A stretch of DNA of 64,000 nt, taken from positions 7,122,373 to 7,186,372 of the forward strand of contig OX422202.1 of assembly GCA_949130485.1 (NCBI GenBank). Direction: 5' to 3'. The position numbers and the translations under genes were made by a program. Numbering within the stretch: the stretch's first letter is position 1; each line of letters opens with the position of its first letter. The notes beneath the pieces are model-generated. The model did no database searches. It was not told where the DNA came from and saw only the letters and a list, made by a program, of their open reading frames with translations. Origin of the DNA: Agelas oroides (lineage: Eukaryota; Porifera; Demospongiae; Agelasida; Agelasidae). Shown piece by piece: positions 46,251 through 58,900 of this stretch.

Positions 46251-49200
46251 CAATGTTCTACATTTTCTAGTAAAGTATATCAGTGATGTGTAATAGTAGA
46301 ATCCGTGGTGTTATAAAATGCAGTGATGTGCAATAGTATATGCAGTGATGTGCTATGGCATGCATGATGTGCAATAGTATATGCGTGATGTGCCATAGTA
46401 TATGCAGTGATGTGCAACAGTATAGGCAGTGATGTGCAATAGTATATGCAGTGATGTACTCTAGCATGCAGTGATGTGCAATAGTGTATGCAGTGATGTG
46501 CAATAGTGTATGCAGTAATGTGCCATAGTATATTCAGTGATGTGGAATAGTATATGCAGTGATGTGCAATAGTATATGCAGTGATGTACTATAGCGATGT
46601 GCACTAGTATATGCAGTGATATACTATAACCTCCGGTGATGTGCAGTAGTATATGCAGTGATGTGCAGTAATATATGCAGTGATGTAGTATGGCATGCAG
46701 TGATGTGCAATAGTATATGCAGTGATGTGCCATAGTATATGCTGTGATGTGCAGTAGTATATGCAGTGATGTGCAATAGTATATGCAGTGATGTACTATA
46801 GCATGCAGTGATGTGCAATAGTATATGCAGCTATATACTATAACATCCAGTGTTTTGCAATAGTATATGCAGTGATATGCAATAGCATGCAGCAATGTGC
46901 AGTAGTATATGCAGTGATGTGCAGTAGTATGTGCAGTGATGTAGTATGGCATGCAGTCATGTGCAATAGTATATGCAGTGATGTACTATAACATGCAGTG
47001 ATGTGCAATAGTGTATGCAGTGATATTCTATAACCTCCAGTGATGTGCAATAGTATATGCAGTGATATGCAATAGCATGCAGCAATGTGCAGTAGTATAT
47101 GCAGTGATGTGCAACAGTGTATGCAGCGATGTGCAGTAGTATATGCAGTGATGTGCAGTAGTATATGCAGTGATGTCATGCAGTGATGTGCAATAGTATT
47201 TGCAGTGATGTGCCATAGTATATGCTGTGATGTGCAGTAGTATATGCAGTGATGTGCAATAGTATATGTAGTGATGTACTATAGCATGCAGTGATGTGCA
47301 ATAGTATGTGCAGTGATGTGCAATAGTATATACAGTGATGTGCAGTAGTATATGCAGTGACGTAGTATGGCTGCAGTGATGTGCAATAGTATATGCAGTG
47401 ATGTATATGGCATGCAGTGATGTGCAATAGTATATGCAGTGATGTGTATAGTGTATGCAGTGATGTGCAATAGTGTATGTAATAATGTGCCATAGTATAT
47501 GCAGTGATGTGTATAGTATATGCTGTGATGTGCAGTAGTATATGCAGTGATGTGCAATAGTATATGCAGTGATGTACTATAGCTTGCAGTGATGTGCAAT
47601 AGTATATGCAGTGATGTGCTATGGCATGCGTGATGTGCAATAGTATATGCGTGATGTGCCATAGTGTATGCAGTGATGTGCAACAGTATAGGCAGTGATG
47701 TGCAATAGTATATGCAGTGATGTACTCTAGCATGCAGTGATGTGCAATAGTGTATGCAGTGACGGGCAATAGTGTATGCAGTAATGTGCCATAGTATATG
47801 CAGTGATGTGGAATAGTATATGCAGTGATGTGCAATAGTATATGCAGTGATGTACTATAGCGATGTGCACTAGTATATGCAGTGATGTACTATAGCGATG
47901 TGCACTAGTATATGCAGTGATATACTATAACATCCGGTGATGTGCAATAGTATATGCAGTGATATGCAATAGCATGCAGCAATGTGCAGTAGTATATGCA
48001 ATATGTGCAATAGTATATGCAGTGATGTGCAGTAGTATATGCAGTGATGTGCCATAGTATATGCTGTGATCTGCAGTAGTATATGCAATGATGTGCAATA
48101 GTATATGCAGTGATGTACTATAGCATGCAGTAATGTGCAATAGTATATGCAGTTATATACTATAACATCCAGTGATTTGCAATAGTATATGCAGTGATAT
48201 GCAATAGCATGCAGCAATGTGCAATAGTATATGCAGTGATGTAATATAACTTGATGTGATGTGCAATAGTATATGCAGTGATATGCAATAGCATGCAGTG
48301 ATGTGCAATAGTATATGCAGTGATGTGCAATGGTATATGCAGTGATGTACTCTAGCATGCAGCAATGTGCAATGGCATATGCAGTGATGTAATATAGCAT
48401 GCAATGATGTGCAATAGTGTATGCAGTGTTGTGCAATAGTATATGCAGTGATGTACTATAGCATGCAGTGATGTACAATAGTATATGCAGTGATATGCAT
48501 AACATGCAGCAATGTGCAGTAGTATATGCATTGATGTAATATAATATGCAGTGATGTGCAATAGTATATGCAGTGATGTGCAATAGTATATGCTGTGATG
48601 TGCAGTAGTATATGCAGTGATGTGCAATAGTATATGTAGTGATGTACTATAGCATGCAGTGATGTGCAATGGAGTATGCAGTGATGTAATAAAGCATGCA
48701 GTGATGTTCTATACTATATGCAGTGATATACAATAACATGCAGCAATGTGCAGTAGTATATGCATTGATGTAATGTAACATGGAGTGAATGTGCAATAGT
48801 ATATGCAGTGATGTGCAATAGTATGTACAGTGATGTGCAGTAGTATATGCAGTGATGTAGTATGGCATGCAGTGATGTGCAATAGTATATGCAGTGATGT
48901 GTATAGTATATGCTGTGATGTGCAGTAGTATATGCAGTGGTGTACTATAGCTTGCAGTGATGTGCAATAGTATATGCAGTTATATGCTATAACATCCAGT
49001 GTTTTGCAATAGTAATATATTCAGTGATATACAATAGCATGCAGCAGTGTGCAATAGTATATGCAGTGATGTAATATAGCATGCAGTGATGTGGTATAGT
49101 ATATGCAGTGATGTGCAGTAGTATATGCAGTGATATGCAATAGCATGCAGTGATGTGCAGTAGTATATGCAGTGATGTGCAATGGTATATGCAGTGATGT

Positions 49201-49791
49201 ACTCTAGCATGCAGCAATGTGCAATGGAGTATGCAGTGATGTAATTTAGCTTGCTGTGATGTGCAATAGTATATGCAGTGATATGCAATAGCATGCAGTG
49301 ATGTGCAATAGTATATGCAGTGATGTGCAATGGTATATGCAGTGATGTACTCTAGCATGCAGCAATGTGCAATGGAGTATGCAGTGATGTAATATAGCAT
49401 GCTGGATGTTCTATAGTATATGCAGTGATATACAATAACATGCAGCAATGTGCAGTAGTATATGCATTGATGTAATATAACATGGAGTGAATGCAATAGT
49501 ATATGCAGTGATGTGCAATAGTATATGCGTGGATAGTATATGCAGTGATGTGCAATGGTGTATGCAGTGATGTACTATAGCATGCAGTGATGTGCAACAG
49601 TACATGCAGTGATATGCAATAGCATGCAGGAATGTGCCGTAGTATACATAGTGATGTAATATAACATGCAGTGATGTGCAATAGTATAAGCAGTGATGTG
49701 CAATAGTATAATTATGCAGTGATGTGCAATAGTATATGCAGTGATGTACTATAGCGATGTGCACTAGTATATGCAGTGATGTGCAGTAGTA

Positions 49792-49991
49792 CCGTATGGC
49801 GAGAAATTTTAGCGGAACAAAATTTTCGCGGTTTTCGCGGATTTGCCTCAGACCGCGAAAATTTTAACTGCGAAATTTTTTGATCGTGCTTTGTGCTTTG
49901 TGATCGTCGAACCGCAAAAATTTTTTCGCGAAATCTTTGCCAGCGGCCAATCCGCGAAAATTTTGTCCCGCGAAAATTTCTCGCCATACGG
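49792..49991. mobile_element. CCGTATGGCGAG MITE, copy 1
   Basis: A 200-bp element with ends CCGTATGGCGAGAAATTTT and AAAATTTCTCGCCATACGG, TA on both sides, full of TTTTCGCGG/CCGCGAAAA subrepeats in both orientations. It can fold almost end to end. The minus-strand peptide MARNFRGTKFSR... is a by-product. Confidence 0.85.
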
Positions 49992-50313
49992 TATATGCAG
50001 TGATGTAGTATGGCATGCAGTGATATGCAATAGTATATGCAGTGATGTGCCATAGTATATGCTGTGATGTGCAGTAGTATATGCAGTGATGTGCAATAGT
50101 ATATGCAGTGATGTGCGATAGTGTATGCAGTGATGAACAGTTGCATGCAGTGATGTGCAATAGTATATGCAGTGATTTGCAATAGTATAATTATGCAGTG
50201 ATGTGCAATAGTATATGCAGTGATGTACTATAGCGATGTGCACTAGTATATGCAATGATATGCAATAGCATGCAGCAATGTTGCAGTAGTATATGCAGTG
50301 GTGTGCAGTAGTA

Positions 50314-50514
50314 CCGTATGGCGAGAAATTTTCGCGGAACAAAATTTTCGCGGTTTTCGCGGATTTGCCTCACTGCGAAAATTTTAACCGCGAAATTTTT
50401 TGATCGTCGTGCTTTGTGCTTTGTGATCGTCGAACCGCGAAAATTTTTTCGCGAAATCTTTGCCAGCGGCCAATCCGCGAAAATTTTGTCCCGTGAAAAT
50501 TTCTCGCCATACGG
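50314..50514. mobile_element. CCGTATGGCGAG MITE, copy 2
   Basis: About 97% identical to the copy 522 bp upstream and embedded in the same satellite context on its right (GTAGTATGGCATGCAGTGAT onwards). It therefore arose by segmental duplication of the array rather than by independent transposition. Confidence 0.85.
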
Positions 50515-52111
50515 TATATGCAGTGATGTAGTATGGCATGCAGTGATGTGCAATAGTATATGCAGTGATGTGCCATAGTATATGCTGTGATGTGCAGTAG
50601 TATATGCAGTGATGTGCAATAGTATATGCAGTGATGTGCGATAGTGTATGCAGTGATGAACTATTGCATGCAGTGATGTGCAATAGTATATGCAGTGATT
50701 TGCAATAGCACGCAGTGAATGTGCAATGACATATGCAGTGATATGCAATAGCATGCAGCAATGTGCAGTAGTATATGCAGTGATGACATGCAGTGATGTG
50801 CAATAGTGTATGCAGTGTTGTATTATGGCATGCAGTGATGTGCAATTGTATATGCAGTGATGTGCGATAGTATATGCAGTGATGTAGTGACATGCAGTGA
50901 TGTGGAATAGTATATGCCCGGATGTACTATGGCATGCAGTGATGTGCCATACTATATGCAGTGAAGTGCTATTGTATATGCAGTGATGTGCATTAGTATA
51001 TGCAGTGATGTAATATTGCAAGCCGTGATGTGCAATATGAATGCAGTGATGTAATATTGCAAGCCGTGATGTGCAATAGTGAATGCAGTGATGTACTATA
51101 GCTTATGTAGTGCTATGTAATAGTATATGCAGTGATGTTATATGCATGCATGCAGTGATGTGCAATAGTATATGCTGTGATGTGAAATACTATATGCAGT
51201 GATGTGCTATAACATGCATTGATGTGCACTAGTCTATGCAGTAATATGCAATAGCATGCAGCAATGTGCAGTAGTATATGCAGTGATGTAATATAAGATG
51301 CAGTTATGTGCAATAGTATATGCAGTGTTGTAATATGGCATGCAGTGATGTGCAATGTATATGCAGTGATGTGCGATAGTATATGCATGATGTAATATGG
51401 GATGCAGTGATGTGCAATAGTATATGCCCGGATGTAGTATGGCATGCAGTGATTTGCAATAGTGTATGCAGTGATATACTATAGCTGCAGTGATGTGCAG
51501 TACTATAAGGAGTGGTATACAATAACATGCAGTGATGTGCAATAGTATATGCAGTGATGTAATATGGTATATCAGTGATGTGTTATAAAATGCATGCAGT
51601 TATGTGCAATAGTATATGCAGGGATGTACTATAGTATGCAGTGATGTGCAATAGTATATGCGGTGATATGGAATAGCATGCAGCAATGTGCAGTAGTATA
51701 TGCAGTGATGTAGTTTGGCATGCAGTGATGTAATATAGCTTGCAGTGATGTGCAATAGTATATGCAGTGTTGTGCAATGGTATATGCAATGATGCACTCT
51801 AGCAAGCAGCAATGTGCAATAGAATATGCAGTGTTGTGCAGTAGTATATGCCGTGATGTGAAATAGTATATGCTGTGATGTGCAATAGTATATGCAGTGA
51901 TGTACTATAGCATGCAGTGATGTGCAATAGTAGATGCAGTGATGTACTATAGCATGCTGTGATGTGCAATAGTATATGCAGTGTTGTACTATAGCATACA
52001 GTGATGTGCAATAGTGTATGCAGTGATGTACTATAGCATGCAGTGATGTGCAAAGTGTATGCAGTGATGTACAATAGCATGCAGTGATGTGCAATAGTTT
52101 ATGCAGTGAAT

Positions 52112-52630
52112 GTGCAACGGTATTTTGCTTTTCTCTATAATAAATTTATGCAATATGCAAAGGGTACAATAGTAGCAGTAAGCTAATAAATGATGCACCC
52201 ATTTTACAAGTATTTAACTATTATAATAATGATGAGTATTTAACTGTGACGAAGTGAATGATTGTGCATTAGTAATACTAATAGGTAATGAGTTCCAAAG
52301 TGAAATAGAATGTGGAACAAATGAGTACAAGGAACTATTGGTATGTGCATAAGGTTGAATAAAGCTATTACTATTTACATTTGCCCTAGTACTACGACGT
52401 ACATAAACAGGAGGGAAAACAAGGAGGTCATATACAATTTTATACATGGTAGTAAGTTTGAGACACAGCCTAGATCATTTAATGTGGGTACTTCAAAGTT
52501 TGACAGGAGCTCATTGTAGTTCAAGTCCCATTGCTTAGCACATTCTCAGTCCAAATTTTTGCACCCTCTCAAGTTGGTTTGTCTTTTTGAAGATGTGGAT
52601 CCCAAACCTGACTCCCATACTCAAGATGGT
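52112..52630 (-). mobile_element. 5'-truncated non-LTR retrotransposon, reverse-transcriptase C-terminus
   Basis: The minus strand reads LEYGSQVWDPHLQKD (about 52620-52577), QLERVQKFGLRMC, AKQWDLNYNELLSNFEVPTL, RLCLKLTTMYKIVYDLLVFP and finally SFVPHSISLWNSLPIS, ending at a stop at 52214-52216. This order is typical of the region after the RT domain in CR1/L2/Rex-like LINEs. At least three frameshifts separate the blocks, so it is dead or carries assembly errors. The truncation on the 5' side, inside the satellite, fits target-primed reverse transcription. 52112-52213 would be its 3' UTR. Confidence 0.8.
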
Positions 52631-52783
52631 ATATGCAGTGTTGTATTGTAGCATTCAGTAATGTGGAATAGTGTATGCGTGATGAGCTGTAGCATGCAGT
52701 GATGTGCAATAGTATATGCTATGATACACTATAACATCCATTGATGTGCAATAGTATATTCAGTGATGTGCAATAGTATATAT

Positions 52784-53049
52784 TGTGGCAGTCCGGCAGT
52801 CCCGTGTAGAAGTCGGTTATTCCGTCGCATATTTCGATCGCATCGCTGTGTTCAAAGCGCCGTATCGCTGAACTTCCGTGAAGGGCGGCATTCATACGCG
52901 CTTCGTAGGCTTATTAGATATTCATGCATCTACGAAGCACGTATGAGCCCCGCCCTTAATGGAAGTTCAGCAATACGGCGCTTTGAACGCAGCGATGCGA
53001 TCGAAATATGCGACGGAATAACCTTTGATTTCTACACGGGACTGCCACA
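52784..53049. mobile_element. TGTGGCAGTC foldback MITE, full copy
   Basis: A 266-bp element. TGTGGCAGTCC...CGTGTAGAA...GGTTATTCCGTCGCATATTT on the left is the reverse complement of the right arm, ending GGGACTGCCACA. Arms exceed 110 bp, with a centre near TTCGTAGGCTTATTAGATAT. Inserted in the 20-22-bp satellite; the half-copy at 45131 belongs to the same family. Confidence 0.85.
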
Positions 53050-53441
53050 TATGCAGTGATGTCAATAGTATTTGCAGTGATGTGCAATAGTATATGCAGT
53101 GATATACAACAGCATGAATGATGTGCAATAGTATATGCAGTGATATGCAATAGCGTGCAGCAATGTGCGGTAGTATATGCAGTGATGTAATATAACGTGC
53201 AGTGATGTGCAATAGTATTGCAGTGATATGCTATAAACATGCAGTGATGTGCAATAGTATATGCTGTGATGTTATAATGTGCAGTGATGTGCAATAGTAT
53301 TGCAGTGATATGCTATAACATGCAGTGATGTGCAATAGTATATGCTGTGATATGTTATAACATGCAGTGATGTGCAATAGTATATGCAGTGATATGCAAT
53401 AGCATGCAGCAATGTGCAGTAGTATATGCAGTGATGTAATA

Positions 53442-54078
53442 TGTGACCCGCTGAGCGAAAACCCAGCACTTCGCGCAAATATTGAATTTGAGTTAGAGGC
53501 AATTTTATCCGTACAGGTCGTTTCCCAGCTAAACTCAGATTATTGCACCGTGTCAGGGGGCTTGCACTGTATGATGCTGAATTATGAAGGCCGACTCTGC
53601 TACTATAACGACGATATAAGCTCAAACTCACAGGCAGGCCCGTGAAATACGGGAACGCGTTGCTATGGACAGCTTGTACGCATTTTTCAAAACGCGATTT
53701 TACCAGCTTCAAGTCCATATACGGTTGTCTTTCTGTCCATAGACACAATGTAAGCCCCCGCTTTCACAACCACTGTCTTTCCCAACTGTCTTTGCCGACT
53801 TTCAAGCTGCTTTTTTACAAGAACACGTGTAAATTTACGTGACACGATAGTATACGGAGATATTGAAATTTACCATAGCAACGTAAAAACATTGCGTTTT
53901 CTCGAAAAGTTGCGTTCCGCATCCACTACGCATTTCGCTCTGTAGCTCGGGAACCAAGCAACCAATCGCTTCCGTTTTTTTTTCTGCCGCACAATTACAC
54001 ATTGGTATACCGATTTCCGGTCTTATTTCGATTTTCATAAAATGCGCAATGTACCGGGTTTTCGCTCAGCGGGTCACA
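53442..54078. mobile_element. 637-bp TIR element in the satellite
   Basis: Perfect 23-bp terminal inverted repeats starting TGTGACCCGCTGAGCG. The sequences outside, GATGTAATA and TAACATGCAG, join to a common monomer form of the surrounding satellite. Two short plus-strand frames (53412-53645, 53642-53842) show no recognisable domain. Non-autonomous; superfamily not assigned. Confidence 0.8.
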
Positions 54079-55529
54079 TAACATGCAGTGAATTGCAATA
54101 GTATATGGAGTTGTGTAATATGGCATGCAGTGATGTGCAATAGTATATGCCCGGATGTACTATGGCATGCAGTGATGTGCATACTATATGCAGTGATGTG
54201 CAATAGTATATGCAGTGATGTACTGGAGCTGCAGTGATGTGCAGTAGTATATGCAGTGGTATACAATAACATGCAGTGATGTGTATTAGTATATGCAGTG
54301 ATGTAGTATAGCATGCAGTGATGTGCTATAGTATATGCAGTGAGGTGCAATATTATATGCAGTGATGTGCAATAGTACATGCAGTGTTGTACTGTTGCAA
54401 GCAGTGATGTTCAATTGTTTGCAGTGATGTACTATAGGATGCAGTCATGTGCATTATAAGCAGTGATGAGGAATAGTGGATGCAGTGATGTTCTATAGCA
54501 TATAGTGATGTGCAATAGTGTGTGCAGTGATGTTCAATGGTATATTCAGTGATATACTATAACATGTCGATATGTGCAATATTATGTAGTGATAGGCAAA
54601 CCATGCAGCAATGTGCAATAGTACGTACAGTGATGTAATAAAGCTTGCAGTGATGTACAATTGTATATGCAGTGATGTACTATAACATGCAGTAATATAC
54701 AATAGTATATGCTTGGGTGTGCATTAGTGTATGCAGTGATGGGCTATAGCATGCAGGGATGTGCAATAGAATATTTAGTGATTAATAGTGTATACAGTGA
54801 TGTACTACAGCATGCAGTGATGTGCAATAGTGTATGTAGTGTTGTGAAATAGTATATGTAGTGATGTACTGTAGCATGCAATGATGTGCAATTCTATATG
54901 CAGTGATGTCCTATAGGTTGCAGTAATGTGGAATGGATATGCAGTGATGTGCATAGTATATGCAGTGGTGTACTATAGCATCCTGTCATGTGCAATAGTA
55001 TAAGCAGTGTTGTGCTATAGCATGCAGTGATGTACAAAAGAGTATGCAATGATGTACTGTAGCTTGCAGTGATGTGCAATAATATATGCTGTGATGTGGT
55101 TTAGTATATGCAGTGATGTGCAATAGTATATGCAGTGATGTGCAATACTATTGCAGTAATGTGCAATACTATTGCAGTAATGTGCAATACTGTTGTAGTA
55201 ATGTGCAATAGTATATGCAGATATGTACTAAAGTGTGCAGTGATGTGCAATAGTATACCCAGTGGTGTGCAATGGTAAATGCAGTGATGTACTATAGCAT
55301 GCAATGATGTGTAATAGTATATGCAATGTATTATAGCCTGCCGTGCTCTGCAATAGTCTATGCACTGATGTAATATAGCAAGCAGTGATGTGCAATAGGA
55401 TTTGCAGTGATGTAATATTGCATGCAGCCGTGCAATAGTATATGCAGTGATGTGCAATATTATATGCAGTGATGTGCAATAGTATATGCTGTGATGTACT
55501 ATTTTACGGTGATGTGCAATAGTGTATGT

Positions 55530-55950
55530 GGTCGGAATGTATGGGGTGAATGGAAAGTGAGGGAGATCAAGGGAATGTTGGGAATGTATGCGGGTGGAGA
55601 AGTCTTTGCAAGGTCAGGGGAGTCTTGGGAATGTACGTGGGTAGATGCAAAGTGTTTGGGGAGGTCAGGGGAATGCCAGGTGAATATATGGGGTGGATGC
55701 AAAGTACCAGGGGAATCCCAGAGGGTTCAATCTGTTGGGTGGATACCAAGTGTTTGGGGACGCAAGGGGAATGCTAGGGGAGTGTATGGGGGTGGATGCC
55801 TTCTGTTTGGGGATGCCAGGGGAATGCCAGGGGAACGTATGGGGGTGGGTGCAAAGTGCCAGGGGAATGTAGGGGAATGCCAGGGGAACGTATGGGAGTG
55901 GGTGAAAAGTGCCAGGCGAATGTATGGGGATGTATGCATTGTGCTAGGGG
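55530..55950 (-). repeat. Third satellite, inverted edge block
   Basis: Units read AGGGGAATGCCAGGGGAACG, TATGGGGGTGGGTGCAAAGTGCC, the reverse complement of the main array. They diverge progressively towards 55530 (GGTCAGGGGAGTCTTGGGAATG), as expected at an ageing array edge. Confidence 0.85.
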
Positions 55951-58900
55951 GCACATTGCAACCAGTCCCATACGTTCCCCTGGCATTCCCCTGGGTTCCC
56001 ATGGCACTTTGCACCCACTCCCATACGTTCCCCTGGCATCACCCTGCATTCCCCAGACACTGCACCCACTTCCATACGTTCCCCTGGCATTCCTCTGCAT
56101 TCCCCTGGCATTTTGAGCCCACTCCCATACGTTCTCCTGGCATTCCCCTGGATTCCCTGGCACTTCGCACCCACTTCCATACGTTCCCCTGCATTCCCCT
56201 GGCACTTTGCACCCACTCCCATACCTTCCCATGACATTCCCCTGCATTCCCCTGGGTTCCCCTGGCACTTTGCACCCACCTCCATACGTTCCCCTGCATT
56301 CCCCTGGCACTTTTCATCCACTCCCATACATTTCCATGACATTGCCCAGCATTTCCCTGGATTCCCCTGGGACTTTGCACCCACTCCTGTACATTCCCCT
56401 GGCATTCCCCTGCATTACCCTGGAGTCCCCTGGCAATTTGCACCCACTCCCGTACATTCCCCTGGCATTCCCCTGCATTCCCCGGACACTTTGCACCAGT
56501 ACCATATGGTCTCCTGTCATTCCCCTGCATTTCCGTGGTACTTTGCACCCATTCCCATACATTCCCGTAGCGTTCCCTTGCATTCCCCTGGCACTTTGCA
56601 CCCACTCCCATACGTTCCCCTGGCATTCACCTGCCTCCTGGCACTTTGCACCCACTCCCATACATTCCCCTGACGTTCCCCTGCATTCCCCTGGATTTCC
56701 CTGGCACTTTCCACCAACTCCCACATGTTCGCCTGATGTTCCCCTGCATTCCCTTGGCACTTTGCACCCACTTCCATACATTCCCGTGCATTCCCCTGGC
56801 ACTTTGCACCCACTCCCATGCGTTCCCCTAGGATTACCCAGGATTCCCCTGGCACATTGCACCCACTCCAACAGCTTCCCCTGCATTGCCTTGGCTCTTT
56901 GCACCCACTCCAATACATTCCCCTGGCATTCCCCTGCATTCCCCTGGCACTTTGCACCCACTACCATACGTTCCCCTGGCATCCCCCTGCATTCCCCTGG
57001 CACTTTGTACCCATTTCCATATGTTCCCCTGGCATTCCTCTGCATTCCCCTGCGTTCTTCTGGAGTTTTACACCCACTCCCATACATTCCCCTGGCATTC
57101 CCCCACATTCCGATTGCACTTTGCACACATCCCATGCATTCCCCTGGCATTCCCCTGCATTCCCCTGGCACTTTGCACCTACTCCCATACGTTTCCCTGG
57201 CATTCCCCTGCATTCCCCTGGCACATTGCACCCCCTCCCATACGTTCCCTAGACACTCCCCTGCATTCCCCTCCATTCCCCTGGCACTTTGCACACATAC
57301 GCACACGTTCCCCAGGCATTCCCCTGCATTCCTCTGCATTCCCCTGGCATTGCACCCACTCCCATATGTTCCCCTGGCATTCCCTTGCATTCCCCTGCAT
57401 TCCCCTGGCACTTTGCACCCACTACCATACATTCCCCTGCATCCCCTTGGCACTTAGCACCCACTCCCATAAGTTCCCTGGCATTCCCCTGAATTGCCCT
57501 ACATTCCCCTGGAACTTTGCACCCACTCCCATACGTTCCCCTGGCATTCCCTGCATTCTCCTGCATTCCCCAGGCACTGCACGCCCTCCGATACGTTCCC
57601 CTGGCATTCCCCTGCATTTCCCTGCATTCCCCTGGCACTTTGCACCCACTCCCATACATTCCCCTGGCATTCCCCTGCATTCCCCTACATTCCCCTGGAA
57701 CTTTGCACCCACTCCCATACGTTCCCCTGGCATTCCCTGCATTCTCCTGCATTCCCCAGGCACTGCACGCCCTCCGATACGTTCCCCTGGCATTCCCCTG
57801 CATTTCCCTGCATTCCCCTGGCACTTTGCACCCACTCCCATACATTCCCCCGGCATTCCCCTGCATTCCCCTGCATTCCGCTGCATTCCCATGCATTCCC
57901 CTGCATTCCCCTGGCACTTTACACCTACTCCCTTTCGTTCCCCTGGCATTCCCCTGCATTCCCCTGGCACTTTGTACCCACTCCCATACGTTCCCGTTAT
58001 TCCCTTGCATTCCCCTCCATTCCCCTGTCACTTTGCACTCACTCCCACACGTTCCCCTGGCATTCCCCTGCATTCCCCTGGCACTTTGCACCCACTTCCG
58101 TACGTTCTCCTGGCATTCCCTTGCATTCCCGACACATTTCACCAACTCCCATACTTCCCTCTGGTATTCCCCTGCATTTCCCCGCATTCTCTTGCATTCC
58201 CCTGGCACTTTGCACCCACTCCCTTACATTTCCCTGACGTTCCCTTGCATTCCCCTGCATTCCCTTGTCACCTTACACCTAGTCCCATACGTTCCCCTGC
58301 TATTCCCCTGCATTCATCTGGCATATTACAACCACTCCCTTACGTTCCACTGGCATTCTCCAGCATCCCCCTGCATTCCCCTGCATTCCCCTGGCACTTT
58401 GCACCCACTCCCGTACGTTCACCTGGCATTCCCCTGCATTCCCCTACATTCCCCTTGCACCCCCTCACATTTTCCCCTGGCATTCCACTGCATTCCCCTG
58501 GCACTATACACGCCTTCTGATACGTTCCCCTGGTATTCCCCTTCATTCCCCTGCATTGCTCTGGCACATTGCACCCAGTCCCATACGTTCCCATGCATTC
58601 CTCTGGGATTCCCCTGCATTCCTGTGGCACTTTGGACCCATTTCCATACGTTCTCCTGGCATTCCCCTGCATTCCCCTGGCAAATTGCACCCACTCCCTT
58701 ACATTCCCCTGGCATTCCCCTGCATTCCCCTGGCACTTTGCACCCCCTCCATTACGTTCCCCTGGCATTCCCCTGCATTCCCCTGGTACTTTGCACCCAC
58801 TCCCTTACTTTCCCCTGGAATTCCCCTGCATTCTCCTGGCATTTTGCACCTACTCCCACATGTTCCCCTCGTATTCACCTGCATTCCCCTGCATTCCGCT

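Larger units (their letters stand above)
45250..55526. repeat. 20-22-bp satellite (core TGCAGTGATGT), about 7.5 kb in five blocks
   Basis: Monomers such as TATGCAGTGATGTGCAATAG and CATGCAGTGATGTACTATAG repeat with 20- and 22-bp spacing. Blocks: 45250-45579, 46266-52111, 52631-52783, 53050-53441 and 54079-55526, separated by inserted elements annotated separately. Long minus-strand frames (HITAYTIAHHC and the like) are composition artefacts. Local higher-order duplications are frequent, for example 46320-47130 resembling 47600-48190. Confidence 0.95.

Noticed and set aside
46461-48583. His/Tyr-rich minus-strand frames of 100-240 codons
   Set aside because: They are translations of the 20-22-bp satellite. 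Frames shift with each 20- versus 22-bp monomer.
49843-50578. Short proteins such as MARNFRGTKFSR as genes
   Set aside because: They are translations of the inverted arms of the CCGTATGGCGAG MITE.
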